Source: an uncultured Actinomyces sp.
GTDB taxonomy: Bacteria; Actinomycetota; Actinomycetes; Actinomycetales; Actinomycetaceae
Direction of reading: 5' to 3'
Assembly (NCBI GenBank): GCA_900545825.1
Contig: URAS01000004.1
Coordinates: 1 to 64,000, forward strand
DNA length: 64,000 nt
The translations under genes were made by a program, and so were the position numbers. The notes beneath the pieces are model-generated. The model saw only the letters and a list, made by a program, of their open reading frames with translations. It was not told the DNA's origin and searched no databases. Below, one piece after another: positions 33,687-42,973 of the stretch (position 1 is its first letter; the number at the start of each line of letters is the position of its first letter).

Positions 33687-35711
33687 CTACCCCAGCAGCT
33701 GCGGGGCAACGAACTCTCGGCCGCGAACGTGGCAGTCAAGGAACGCAAGGACCGTTTCGTACCACACCAGCGAATTCGTCGGCTTGAGGACCCAGTGGTT
33801 CTCGTCGGGGTAATAGAGGAACTTGTGCCCGCCCACCGGCGAATACCGGTTGAGGGCGTGCCAGAGGGCGTGGCCCTGCGACAGCGGGACCCGGTAGTCC
33901 TTGTCGCCGTGGATGACGAGCATGGGCACGACGATGTCCTCGGCGAACAGGTGCGGCGAATACTCGTCGACCTGGTCGGTCATCCACTCGTGCCAGCTCG
34001 TGTTGTCGGTCGTCCGCCCCATGAGGTCGATGTTCCACAGTGACGCGTGCGAGACGATACAGCGGAACTTCGCGCCGGTGTGCCCGGCCATCCAGTTGGC
34101 CATGTAGCCGCCATAGGAGCCGCCGAGCAGCGCAGTATGGCAGGCGTCGATGTCGTCGCGCGCCTCGGTGGCCGCGATGAGCTGGAGGATGTCGGTGTAG
34201 GGCGTATCGCCGATCGCGTTGTTGCCGCGGTCGATCATCGCCTGGCCATAGCCGGTCGAGATCGCCGGATCGGGCAGGAGGACGGCGTAGCCGGCCGCGA
34301 CGAAGGGGCCGGGGTTCCACCGCCACGTCCAGTCGTTCCACGTGCCCCACGGGCCGCCGTGGACGAAGGTGAGCAGGGGAAAGCCGCCCTCGGGGTGCTC
34401 GGTTGTCGGGGTGAGCAGCCACGACCGCAGGGGCGTCCCGTCGAGCGCGGTGGCCTGGACTTCGCTGACCTGGGCGTTCTGGGCGACCGGCGTGACCGGC
34501 GACGCCAGAGGCGTCACCGTCCCGTCGGTGACGTCGACGAGGACGGGCAGCGGCGGGCACGTGATCGACGAGCGCAGGCAGACGACGTGCCGCTCGTCCC
34601 ACGCGGCGAGGTGGTGGTAGGCCCAGTCGTCGTCGGTGAGCAGGCGGACGTCCTCGCCCTCGATGCGATAGACGCTCTCGCGCCCGCGTCTGGGCGCCGA
34701 GGCGACGACAGTGTGCTCGTCGACATAGCAGGCGTCACTCACCCAATCGTCGAGGGAGGCGCCAAACCGCGAGATCTGGCCGGTTTCGAGGTCGACCTGT
34801 TCCATCCACGCCCGGGCGGGCTTGCCCGGGCGGTTCCCGTTGAACGCCCCGAGCAGTGCCTTCGTGCCCTGCTGGTTAATGGCGAAGACGCCGACGTGCG
34901 CGGCGCGCGTGTCCGAGTCGGCGTCCTCGCGAGTCGGAACGGCCAGAGACTGCGGCTCGCGGTCTGGGAACATCTCGAAGACGCCGCCCCACTCGTATCC
35001 GGCGCCGTCGTTCAGCGAGACCCCCGCGAGGACGTGGTGTCCCGCGGGGTCGGCGACGACGGTGTCCAGGCGGCCGGGCGGGGTGGGCCAAGCCTCGAGT
35101 TTCAGCATGTCGTCGCCGTCGAGGGCGGGCAGGGGCGCCGAGAACAGGCGCGGCACCGCAGGCCCGAGGTCGGTGTCCCAGGAGCGGACGGGAAACGTGT
35201 CGTAGAGGATCGCGCTCACACCCGCCTCGCGCCGCTTCGTCATGACGTCGGCGTGGGCGTCCTCGTCCGTCGCGTGCGGCAGCTGGCCAGCGACGATGAG
35301 CAGCCGGTCGTCCAGCGCGACGACCTGGTCGATCCCGCCGGCACGGCGCAGGACTGCCCGCGGCTCGCCGACCGGCGGCAGCATCCACAGGGTATCGGCG
35401 CCCTCGTCCTCCTTGCCGTCGTCGGTGCGACCGGAGGTGAAATAGATTTCACCGCGAGGACCGATCGCCATGAAGGCCTCACCCTTCGCCGAACGCGTCA
35501 GCTGGACGGGGTCGCCGCCCGCGGGATCGAGGGCGACGAGGTGGGTGACGTAGCGGTCGCGTTTCGGCGAGATCTGCGCGAGAGACGCGACGACCCGGCC
35601 GCCCGTGTCGGTGCGACGGCTGGCGGCGATTCCGTTGAGCCTGGGGCAGGCGATGAACTGGGACAGATCGGAGAAGATGTCGGGAGTCTGGGCAGTCTCG
35701 TGGGCAGTCAT
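33687..35711 (-). CDS. S9 family serine peptidase (prolyl oligopeptidase/acylaminoacyl peptidase type)
   Basis: 674 residues. An N-terminal beta-propeller of about 400 residues caps an alpha/beta hydrolase. The catalytic Ser is in LLGGSYGGYMANW, the Asp in VIHGDKDYRVPL and the His in PDENHWV. LTFVHGGPWGTW gives the oxyanion region. It cleaves short peptides or removes acylated residues in the cytoplasm. ATG 35711 has AAAGGC upstream. A tRNA-Arg gene lies 170 nt upstream. Confidence 0.93.
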   Translation of the reverse strand: MTAHETAQTPDIFSDLSQFIACPRLNGIAASRRTDTGGRVVASLAQISPKRDRYVTHLVALDPAGGDPVQLTRSAKGEAFMAIGPRGEIYFTSGRTDDGKEDEGADTLWMLPPVGEPRAVLRRAGGIDQVVALDDRLLIVAGQLPHATDEDAHADVMTKRREAGVSAILYDTFPVRSWDTDLGPAVPRLFSAPLPALDGDDMLKLEAWPTPPGRLDTVVADPAGHHVLAGVSLNDGAGYEWGGVFEMFPDREPQSLAVPTREDADSDTRAAHVGVFAINQQGTKALLGAFNGNRPGKPARAWMEQVDLETGQISRFGASLDDWVSDACYVDEHTVVASAPRRGRESVYRIEGEDVRLLTDDDWAYHHLAAWDERHVVCLRSSITCPPLPVLVDVTDGTVTPLASPVTPVAQNAQVSEVQATALDGTPLRSWLLTPTTEHPEGGFPLLTFVHGGPWGTWNDWTWRWNPGPFVAAGYAVLLPDPAISTGYGQAMIDRGNNAIGDTPYTDILQLIAATEARDDIDACHTALLGGSYGGYMANWMAGHTGAKFRCIVSHASLWNIDLMGRTTDNTSWHEWMTDQVDEYSPHLFAEDIVVPMLVIHGDKDYRVPLSQGHALWHALNRYSPVGGHKFLYYPDENHWVLKPTNSLVWYETVLAFLDCHVRGREFVAPQLLG

Positions 35712-35882
35712 CTGGAGCCTTTCTTACGACGCAGCCGAACATACGCCGGCCCACCCCGGCCGGCGCCCCCTCATGCTACGCCCGCCAGCCCCATCCGGCC
35801 CGCCCGCGGCGACGCCACCCGCCCGGCGGTCGGCACACGGGCGCCGACATGCGGATTACCGCAGGTCACGACCCACTATTTA

Positions 35883-35958
35883 TGGCGCCCCCGACAGGAT
35901 TCGAACCTGCAACCTCGGGATTAGAAGGCCCTTGCTCTATCCGTTGAGCTACGGGGGC
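35883..35958 (-). tRNA. tRNA-Arg (anticodon TCT)
   Basis: A 7-bp acceptor stem GCCCCCG/CGGGGGC, D arm, anticodon loop CTTCTAA and T arm with GGTTCGAATCC can be folded by eye; 3' CCA is encoded (35883-35885). The anticodon stem has a C-U mismatch at its base, seen in actinobacterial tRNA-Arg(UCU) as I recall. Confidence 0.95.
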
Positions 35959-36032
35959 GAGGCCGCCCCAGTCTATCCGACGAGGGCGACGACCCGCGCC
36001 AGTCTATCGGACCGGGCCGGCGCCCGCGCCAC

Positions 36033-37301
36033 CTAAACGAGCAGGTTGAAGATCGCCGAGTCCGGCGAAATCTCCTCGACCGTCAGCGGCGAAGCCGCCA
36101 TGCGGCGCCGCAGGTCGCGGATCTCGGCCGGGTCCGGCAACTCGATGCCGACGAGGGCGGGCCCCGTGTCGCGATTGTTCTTCTTCGTGTACTGGAAGTA
36201 AATGATGTCCTCGCCCTCGGTGAGGATCTCGTTGAGGAACGCCCGCAGCGCGCCCGGCTCCTGGTTGAAGCGGACGAGGAAGTAGTGCCGCAGCCCCTCG
36301 TGGCGGGCCGACCGCTCGAGGACCTCGGCGTAGCGCGACAGGTCGTTGTTGCCGCCCGAAACCACGCAGACGACGGGGCCGTTGGGGATCTGCGGCAGAT
36401 ACCGGCGGGCCGCGGCCGACGCGAGGGCGCCCGCGGGCTCGGCGATGATGCCCTCGGAGTGGTAGAGGTCGAGCATCTCGGTGCACACCGCACCCTCGGG
36501 GACGACGACGATGTCGTCGACGACGCGGCTGACGATCTGGTACGTCTGATCGCCGGCCCGCCCCACGGCGGTGCCATCGACGAACGAATTCACCCGGTCC
36601 AGACTGACCGGCTTGCCCGCCGCGATGGCCTGGCGCATCGACGCGGCGCCCTCGGACTCGACGCCGACGATCCGCAGGCCGGGGCGGCGATCGCGCAGCC
36701 ACGTCGCCATGCCGGCAATGAGGCCACCGCCGCCGACGGGGATGAGGATGGTGTCCGTGTTCTCGGGCATCTGCTCGTCCAGCTGGACGGCGATGCTGCC
36801 CTGGCCGGCGATGACGTCCGGGTCGTCGTAGGGGTGGACGTAGACGCAGCCGTGCTGGCGCGCCTGTTCTTGGGCGACGGCGTTGGCGTCGTCAAAATTC
36901 CCGTTGATGATGACCTGCTTGACCCAGTCGCCGCCGATCGTCGCGATCCGCTTGCGCTTTTGTCGCGGCGTCGACGCGGGCAGGTAGATCGTCCCGTGAA
37001 TCCCCAGACGCGAGCAGGCGAACGCGACGCCCTGGGCGTGGTTGCCGGCGGAGGCCGCGACGACGCCGGCGGCACGTTCGTCCTCCGACAGCGTCGACAT
37101 CTTCGTGTAGGCGCCGCGCACCTTGAACGAGCGGCACAGCTGCAGGTCCTCGCGCTTGAGGTAGACGGGCTGGCCGACCTCCTCCGACAGGCGATCCGAG
37201 ACCTCCAACGGGGTGACTTTGACGACGGAGGCAAGGCGGGCCGCCGCACGGTCGACATCGGCGGCGGTCACGGGCAGCGTCTGACGGTTTTCCTCACTCA
37301 T
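36033..37301 (-). CDS. ilvA: Threonine ammonia-lyase (threonine deaminase)
   Basis: 422 residues. PLP Lys in SFKVRGAYTKM (about residue 57), SAGNHAQGVAFA and GGGGLIAGMATWL for phosphate binding. The C-terminal ACT-like region (HYFLVRFNQEPGALRAFLNEIL) is single, so this is the short form. It converts threonine to 2-oxobutanoate, the first step to isoleucine; feedback control by isoleucine depends on the ACT region. ATG 37301 has GGAG a few bases upstream. Divergent from orn. Confidence 0.94.
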   Translation of the reverse strand: MSEENRQTLPVTAADVDRAAARLASVVKVTPLEVSDRLSEEVGQPVYLKREDLQLCRSFKVRGAYTKMSTLSEDERAAGVVAASAGNHAQGVAFACSRLGIHGTIYLPASTPRQKRKRIATIGGDWVKQVIINGNFDDANAVAQEQARQHGCVYVHPYDDPDVIAGQGSIAVQLDEQMPENTDTILIPVGGGGLIAGMATWLRDRRPGLRIVGVESEGAASMRQAIAAGKPVSLDRVNSFVDGTAVGRAGDQTYQIVSRVVDDIVVVPEGAVCTEMLDLYHSEGIIAEPAGALASAAARRYLPQIPNGPVVCVVSGGNNDLSRYAEVLERSARHEGLRHYFLVRFNQEPGALRAFLNEILTEGEDIIYFQYTKKNNRDTGPALVGIELPDPAEIRDLRRRMAASPLTVEEISPDSAIFNLLV

Positions 37302-37361
37302 GACTCCATTGTGCGCCACGACCCGTTCCAGCCGCCGGGGCGGCCAGCACGTGGAAACGAC

Positions 37362-37367
37362 TAGGGT
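37362..37367 (+). promoter_or_regulatory. -10 hexamer TAGGGT, leaderless orn
   Basis: TAGGGT, 7 nt (GGACATT), then ATG 37375. The CTAGGGTGGA stretch is shared with the M13 peptidase start at 21178-21187. Confidence 0.6.
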
Positions 37368-37374
37368 GGACATT

Positions 37375-38004
37375 ATGGCAAGTACGAAAGACCCCCTGGT
37401 GTGGATCGACTGCGAAATGACTGGGCTCGACCTTCAGGCCGACTGCCTCGTCGAGGTCGCGGTGATCGTCACCGACGCACAACTCAACCTGCTGGATGAC
37501 GGGATCGACCTCATCATCACCCCGAAAGAGGGCGCCCTCGACCAGATGAACGACTTCGTGCGAAACATGCACACGACGTCCGGGCTGCTCGACGCCATTG
37601 CCGCCGAGGGCATCGACCTGGCCGATGCCGAAGCCCAGGTGCTCGCCTACATCAAACGGTTCGTCCCCGAGCCCCGCAAGGCCCTGCTGGCCGGAAACTC
37701 GGTGGGCACGGACAAGATGTTCCTCGAGAAGGAAATGCCGCAGGTCATGGAGCACCTCCACTACCGGATCGTCGACGTCTCCAGCGTCAAAGAACTCGCG
37801 AAGCGTTGGTATCCGCGTACGTTCTACCAGGCCCCAGAGAAGCACGGCGGCCACCGCGCCCTCGCCGACATTCGCGAGTCGATCCAGGAGCTGCGCTACT
37901 ACCGGGCCGTCCTGTTCCCGCAGGGCGACGGCCCGTCGACGCAGCAGTGCCAGCAGGCCGCGAAGGAGGTCCTCGCGCAAGGCCTGGGGACGCCGGCGAA
38001 GTAG
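37375..38004 (+). CDS. orn: Oligoribonuclease
   Basis: 209 residues. DEDDh 3'-5' exonuclease: WIDCEMTGLD holds the first Asp and Glu, and HRALADIRESIQELRYYR the His and final Asp. It degrades 2-5-nt RNA oligos and pGpG, finishing mRNA decay. The leaderless ATG at 37375 is the family start (MASTKDPLVWID). Followed by a strong bidirectional hairpin. Confidence 0.96.
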   Translation: MASTKDPLVWIDCEMTGLDLQADCLVEVAVIVTDAQLNLLDDGIDLIITPKEGALDQMNDFVRNMHTTSGLLDAIAAEGIDLADAEAQVLAYIKRFVPEPRKALLAGNSVGTDKMFLEKEMPQVMEHLHYRIVDVSSVKELAKRWYPRTFYQAPEKHGGHRALADIRESIQELRYYRAVLFPQGDGPSTQQCQQAAKEVLAQGLGTPAK

Positions 38005-38037
38005 CCGGGCCCCGCTCCCCTCCCCTCACACAAACCA

Positions 38038-38069
38038 ACAGGTGGGAGACCATTCGGTCTCCCACCTGT
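38038..38069. terminator. Bidirectional terminator between orn and the LARTG protein gene
   Basis: A perfect 14-bp stem (38038-38051 with 38056-38069) closed by the 4-nt loop ATTC. Confidence 0.85.
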
Positions 38070-38096
38070 CGTCTTAGCGGCACCCGTGGGTGGCGG

Positions 38097-41000
38097 TTAT
38101 GCCCGCTTGCGGAGGACGAAGCCTGCACCCAGGGCGATCGCGGCGAGGGCGGCGATCAGGCCGGCCTCAGCGCCCGTGCGCGCCAGGTGACGCGGCGACG
38201 CCGCCTGCTGCGCGGGGTGAGCCGCCGAGTGCGTCCCGGCCGCCGAGTGCGTCCCGGCCGTCGAACCGCCCGGCGTCGGCGCGGGGGTCGTCGGCGGTTG
38301 CACCGTGCCCGTGTGCCCCGGGTTCGGGTTCGGGCTCGGGGTGTCCGACGATGGATCGGGACTCGGGGTGTCCGATGACGGATTCTTCGCGATCGCCAAC
38401 GCCGCCTGGGCCAGCGAGTGGGCCCCGGCCTCGTCGGCCGCGTCGTAGAGGGCGAGCGTGTAGTCGCCCGGGGCGATCGCCTCGAGTCCCTTGAGCGAGA
38501 ACGTAGCCGTCCCCGCGGCGTCCGCCGTCGCCGTCAGCGCGTCACCGGGCAGGGTGACGGGCTTCTTCTCCTTGTTGAGCACGGCGAGGCGCAGTTTCTG
38601 CCCAGGCTTGGCGTTCACCACGCTCGCCGTCGACGCCACGTCGTGGTCGCCCTCGGTGTAGGTGACCTTCGCCGGTTTGGCCGCGAGCGTCGGTGTGCAG
38701 GCGAGGAACTCGAAGTCGGACACCGACGTGAACGGCTGGCCCGAGAAGTTGTCCCAGATCGCCAGGCCCAGGTAGGCGGCCGTCTGCGGATGCTCGAACA
38801 TGATCGTGTGGGTCGCGCCCTCGTGGGCGGTGGAGTCGGCGATCTTCGTTCCGCCCTCCCATGCCTTCTCGGGATCCGCCTTCGGCCAGGCCGTCGGTTC
38901 CTTGTCGAAGGCGTAGACGCTGACGTTCTTGGGGCCGTCGGCGGTCTTGCCACCGCGCGGGGTGAACTGGAGGCCACACACCTGGGTCGGGCCCTTGCCG
39001 CTCGCGTCGGTCACGCCGGTGGGCGCGGCGATGCCATGGGGCATGGCGTCGCGCTGGGGATCCCACTGGCTGTGCCAGAAGGTCCCGAGATTGGCCGAGC
39101 CGTCCGCATTCTCGTCGATGAGGTTCCCCTTGGTAGCGGTCTCCTTCGGCGAGTTCTGTTCCGAGTCCACGGTGACGCTCGCCGGGTGGTAGCCGGAGGG
39201 CTCGAAGACGTGGGGAATCTCGTCGTCGCTCAGAGTGTCCGGCTTCGACCAGTAGTAGAGGTCGGCCATGCCGCCGTCGAGGGACGTCGTGAACGTCGCC
39301 TTGCCCGCACCTGCCGGGGTGAGGGCGACGGTCGAACGCTTGCCCGTCGCGTGGTCAACCCGGTAGAGGGTGTTGCCCTCGGCAGGCTGCTTGACCGTCA
39401 CCGTGATCGTCTGGCGGGTCTGCCAGGGCTGGCCGTTGTCGTGGCGATCGGCCAGGCCCTTGGCGTTGGGGATGGCCTTGCCGGCCAGGGCGTTCATGAG
39501 GACGAAGCCGCGCAGGTTCGTCGAGTCGGCGCCGAACACCTCGGCGGCCTTGGCGTCGGTGAGGCCGGGCAGCTTGGTGAAGTAGCCGACCGCCACGTCG
39601 CCCGCGCGACCGGCGTTCATGCCCTGGGGATCGGACGACGCCGAGATGTCGAGGAGACCCCAGTCCTTCGTCGCCTCTCGTGTCTTCGACGCATCAAACC
39701 CGGCGGCCTTGTAGCCCTGGTACACGCTGTTCGTGCCCTTGCCGTAGTCGCCCGGCTTGGTCGCGAAGTACGTGTTGTTCATAGCCGTGAGGTACTGGCC
39801 GAGGTTGTGCTGGGCGTTGAAGACGTCCGCGTACTCGACCCACGAACGGGTCGGGGCGCCGTCGCCGTCGACGATCGACTCCTTGTCGAACGCCGTGTAT
39901 TCCATGCGGAAGTTGCCGAGCCACTTCGCGCCGGTCGCCAGCGACAGCATCGCCGTGAAGTTCTTCTGCGACGCGGGGAGGTTCGACTCGAAGCTGTAGT
40001 CGATGTACTGGCCCCACGGCACCGGCGAGGCGCCCTTGCCGTCGTAGCCTTCCATGGCGACCTGGCGGTACACGCCGTACGTGTTACGGCCCATGAGCGC
40101 CTGGATGAAGCGATCGGGCGTCACCGAATCCGCCGACGCCGTCCCGTAGGACATCTCGTACGAGTCCCACGAGATGAGGTCGGGCTGGGTCCGCTCGACG
40201 TAGTGGCGCATCTTCGTCAGGTCGCTCCACTCGCCCGGGTTCTGGTTCGAGTGGGCGATCGCGCCGGGCAGGTGCTGCTTCGACCAGTCGAACCACTTCT
40301 TGAACAGCGTCAGCTGATCCTCGCTGTAGTGCCCCTCGTCGCCGTATTGGACCTCGACGAGGTTCTTGGCATACGGCTTCATCTGGTCGGTCAAGAAGTC
40401 GTGCGGATCGCTGCCCAAGGCATTGCCCGCCGAGGGCGCCTTCGCCAGCGCCCACTTCGAGTCGGGAATCCGCTGCATGAGGTTGCGGTCGAACAACGGC
40501 GAGTCATAGAACATGGGGAACGCGCCCCCGCTCAGCTGCTGCTCGTTCTTGTCGAACGAGCCGCGCCCGTAGTATTCCGACGGCACCCAGGTCGGCGCCA
40601 ACACGCCGTAGTGCATCATCAGCGCCTGGGCGCGCGAAACGCCCCACGCCTTGGCGTCCTCGTCGGGGTTGTACATCTGCGAGGTCGTGTCGCCGCTCGG
40701 CTGCGCCGGGAGGGTCTCGTCGGCGTTATTGGCGTTGCGCCACACGTGCAGCTCCTTGAAGTGGACGTCGGTGCCGGCACCGCCGGAGGACTCGCCGCCG
40801 GGGGCGGGCGTCATCCACGCGCGCAGCGCCTTGACCTTCGCCGTCTGGTTGAAGTCCCAGTAGATGAAGTCCTTGATCGTGTCGTTGCGCAGCGTCGCCC
40901 GCTTCGCCAGGAGGACGTCGAACGTCTTACCGTCGCGCGAGCCCATGATCGTGAAGACGCGACCGGTGTCCCAGGACTTTCCGGGCTTAAAGGTGACGTC

Positions 41001-42218
41001 CCCCGTGATCTTCGAGACGTTGGTCGGCTGGTCGAACGTCAGCTCGAAACCGGTGACCGAGTTGTTCCACGTCTCGTTCTCGGTGAACGACGTCGGCGTC
41101 CACGACGTCGCCTCGTTGCCGTCGACCATCGCTTTGCCGTCGCCGCCACCTTGGACCGTGACGTCGGAAGGCGTGACGATCTCGCGGCCTCGGTAGTCGG
41201 TATCGACCTTCTTGACGTTGATGACGTAGGTCGCGGTCTTTCCGTCCTTCGACACCGTCACGGAGATGGGGTTCCACCCCTTGCGCAGCGTGACCTTGTG
41301 CTCGCCGTGCGAGTCGGCGGCCTGGTCGTTGATCGTCACCGTTGCGCCCGGCACCGCGTCGACGTGGGGAACGACCGAGCCGTTCCGGTAGTACGCCGTC
41401 GCATAGTAGGTGTGCGTCTCCGGGGCGAACGACACGTAAGACTGCGGCTTGTCGGCCTGGGTGAACGGCTCCTGCTGAAGGAAGAGGTCGCGCACCAGGC
41501 TAGAGTCGCCCGACCCCGTACCCGGTTCAGCCTGGGCGACACACGGGACGACCTTGATGTCGGCGGCCGACATCTCGTTCTTGCCCTGCAGCGACTTGGT
41601 GCCGACGACCACGAGCTGCTTCGCCGCCACGGGATCGAACGTCACGACCTGGGGATCGTTCGTCTCGGCGAAGCCACCCTGCTTAACCAGGTGAGCCTTC
41701 TCGAAACTGTCCTCCCCCACGTGGTCCTTCCACTGCGACGTCCACGTCTCGTTGGTCAGGGTCTTCTCCGGCAGGGCGAAGATCTTGTAGCTCGCCGGCG
41801 AGTCCTTGGCGCCCGTCGTCGCCGTGTTGCCCGACCCGTAGGTCGGCCGCGACGTGTAGGTGATGCCGCAGACCTTGTCGAAGCCCGCGTTATCGAAGGC
41901 GAGGGCGTGCGGGTAGGCCGCGTGGGCCGACCAATCGGTGATCCAGAAAGTCGTGTCCTGCCCCGGCGTGGCCGGATCGGAGTCGACCAACGCCGCCACG
42001 GTGCCGTTAATCCCCGGCTCGTGGGTATCCGCCGACGAGTCCGCCCACAGCGAGTCCGCGCTGGGGTGTTTCGCCTGGTCGGGCGCCGCGTCATAGACGG
42101 GCGTGCCCGATGCCGGTCCCGGGTCGGCGGCCTGGGCGGGGATCGTTCCCACGCCCATGAGCGCCAGCCCCACAACGGCGACACCGGACGCCGCGGCGAG
42201 GAGAGTTCGATGCGTCAT
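38097..42218 (-). CDS. Wall-anchored multidomain putative glycoside hydrolase (LARTG sorting signal)
   Basis: 1373 residues. Signal peptide ends about AQAA (residue 30). An N-terminal discoidin-like domain (about 30-220), a cadherin-like strand region with GWNPISVTVSKDGKTATYVI, a second F5/8-type domain (about 330-480), then a large catalytic-looking region (about 500-970) with VEVQYGDEGHYSEDQ, HSNQNPGEW and LISWDSYEMSYG, rich in acidic residues near barrel strand ends, and a third discoidin-like domain (about 1020-1190). The C-terminus is a Pro-rich linker, LARTG, a hydrophobic helix and RKRA: a sortase signal. ATG 42218 has GGAG six bases upstream; another ATG lies two codons earlier. The enzyme family is not recognised; host glycan cleavage is inference. 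Confidence 0.82.
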   Translation of the reverse strand: MTHRTLLAAASGVAVVGLALMGVGTIPAQAADPGPASGTPVYDAAPDQAKHPSADSLWADSSADTHEPGINGTVAALVDSDPATPGQDTTFWITDWSAHAAYPHALAFDNAGFDKVCGITYTSRPTYGSGNTATTGAKDSPASYKIFALPEKTLTNETWTSQWKDHVGEDSFEKAHLVKQGGFAETNDPQVVTFDPVAAKQLVVVGTKSLQGKNEMSAADIKVVPCVAQAEPGTGSGDSSLVRDLFLQQEPFTQADKPQSYVSFAPETHTYYATAYYRNGSVVPHVDAVPGATVTINDQAADSHGEHKVTLRKGWNPISVTVSKDGKTATYVINVKKVDTDYRGREIVTPSDVTVQGGGDGKAMVDGNEATSWTPTSFTENETWNNSVTGFELTFDQPTNVSKITGDVTFKPGKSWDTGRVFTIMGSRDGKTFDVLLAKRATLRNDTIKDFIYWDFNQTAKVKALRAWMTPAPGGESSGGAGTDVHFKELHVWRNANNADETLPAQPSGDTTSQMYNPDEDAKAWGVSRAQALMMHYGVLAPTWVPSEYYGRGSFDKNEQQLSGGAFPMFYDSPLFDRNLMQRIPDSKWALAKAPSAGNALGSDPHDFLTDQMKPYAKNLVEVQYGDEGHYSEDQLTLFKKWFDWSKQHLPGAIAHSNQNPGEWSDLTKMRHYVERTQPDLISWDSYEMSYGTASADSVTPDRFIQALMGRNTYGVYRQVAMEGYDGKGASPVPWGQYIDYSFESNLPASQKNFTAMLSLATGAKWLGNFRMEYTAFDKESIVDGDGAPTRSWVEYADVFNAQHNLGQYLTAMNNTYFATKPGDYGKGTNSVYQGYKAAGFDASKTREATKDWGLLDISASSDPQGMNAGRAGDVAVGYFTKLPGLTDAKAAEVFGADSTNLRGFVLMNALAGKAIPNAKGLADRHDNGQPWQTRQTITVTVKQPAEGNTLYRVDHATGKRSTVALTPAGAGKATFTTSLDGGMADLYYWSKPDTLSDDEIPHVFEPSGYHPASVTVDSEQNSPKETATKGNLIDENADGSANLGTFWHSQWDPQRDAMPHGIAAPTGVTDASGKGPTQVCGLQFTPRGGKTADGPKNVSVYAFDKEPTAWPKADPEKAWEGGTKIADSTAHEGATHTIMFEHPQTAAYLGLAIWDNFSGQPFTSVSDFEFLACTPTLAAKPAKVTYTEGDHDVASTASVVNAKPGQKLRLAVLNKEKKPVTLPGDALTATADAAGTATFSLKGLEAIAPGDYTLALYDAADEAGAHSLAQAALAIAKNPSSDTPSPDPSSDTPSPNPNPGHTGTVQPPTTPAPTPGGSTAGTHSAAGTHSAAHPAQQAASPRHLARTGAEAGLIAALAAIALGAGFVLRKRA

Positions 42219-42526
42219 TGTCATCTCCGTTTCAGTTGAGTAGACGTCGTTGTCGAAGCGCCAAAGGCGGCAAGGACGTCACCTACACGTCCCTAACTCG
42301 AGTTAGCCTATCAGAGATTGCCCCATTAGTTAACTCTTCGTCATATCCTCAATTCCTGCCAGCCACACCTCAGTGGCAAAACTGCCGTGACCAGGCACCT
42401 TGCGCCCACCCGGCCAAAGGAAAACAGCTGCATCATCTCGCCCTGGGGCGCCCTCACGCTCGGCGCTGCCCCGTCCGCAAGGCCGCCTGCTCCCCCACAC
42501 GGGGACGCAAGCACCAGATAGGCGAA
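42219..42526. other. Intergenic region upstream of the LARTG protein gene
   Basis: No gene supported. It contains the palindrome at 42293-42306 and a related partial site TTAGTTAACTC around 42326-42336; the rest shows no recognisable feature. Confidence 0.55.
42293..42306. promoter_or_regulatory. Perfect 14-bp palindrome, putative operator of the LARTG hydrolase gene
   Basis: CTAACTCGAGTTAG is perfectly symmetric and lies about 75 nt upstream of the start codon. TTAGTTAACTC about 20 bp further upstream looks like a second, weaker half. Regulator unknown. Confidence 0.5.
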
Positions 42527-42823
42527 TCAGCGGACGTGGGGCCAGCACGTCATCCCGCCGGCGACCGACGACGCACGATAGCCGGCCTCGTTGAGGAACG
42601 AGGCCGCCCGCAACGACCGCATGCCGTGGGCGCAGATGACGACGATCTCGCGCGCAGGATCGAGTTCGGTGTAGCGCTCGGGCAACTGATCGAGCGGGAT
42701 CGTCACCGCGCGCGGATCAACCCCGCGGGCCACCTCGTCGGCACCGCGGACATCCAGCAGCAAGGCACCGTCGTCGAGGGCGGCTTCGGCTTCCGACACG
42801 GTCAGTTCAACTGGAGCACTCAT
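42527..42823 (-). CDS. Single-domain rhodanese-like sulfurtransferase
   Basis: 98 residues from ATG 42823 (MSAPVELTVSEA), with AAGGAT upstream. The active-site loop CAHGMRS (CX5R-like) is in place and LLLDVRGADEVARG is the usual N-terminal motif. Probably moves sulfane sulfur from thiosulfate or persulfides to an acceptor; its partner is not evident from the neighbours. Confidence 0.9.
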   Translation of the reverse strand: MSAPVELTVSEAEAALDDGALLLDVRGADEVARGVDPRAVTIPLDQLPERYTELDPAREIVVICAHGMRSLRAASFLNEAGYRASSVAGGMTCWPHVR

Positions 42824-42973
42824 CGCAGATCCTTCGTTTGGGGACAGACGCCACGACGATGGCGTCAGCCTCGAGCCTAGCGGCACCAGCCCGCCACGTC
42901 ACTACTCGGGAGCCGCGACGCGTTTCGGCCCCTCCCACGCGTCGTGGAAGGGGCCGAAAACCTCGGGCAATCT

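Noticed and set aside
35605..36036. Plus-strand frame over the tRNA-Arg gene (DRIRTCNLGIRRPLLYPLSYGG)
   Set aside because: A well-known tRNA-derived false protein; no upstream coding signal.
38418..42239. 1273-codon plus-strand frame opposite the LARTG hydrolase
   Set aside because: Arg/Val/Gly/Asp-rich composition typical of antisense frames in high-GC DNA; no domain, no ribosome-binding site, fully antisense to a well-supported gene.
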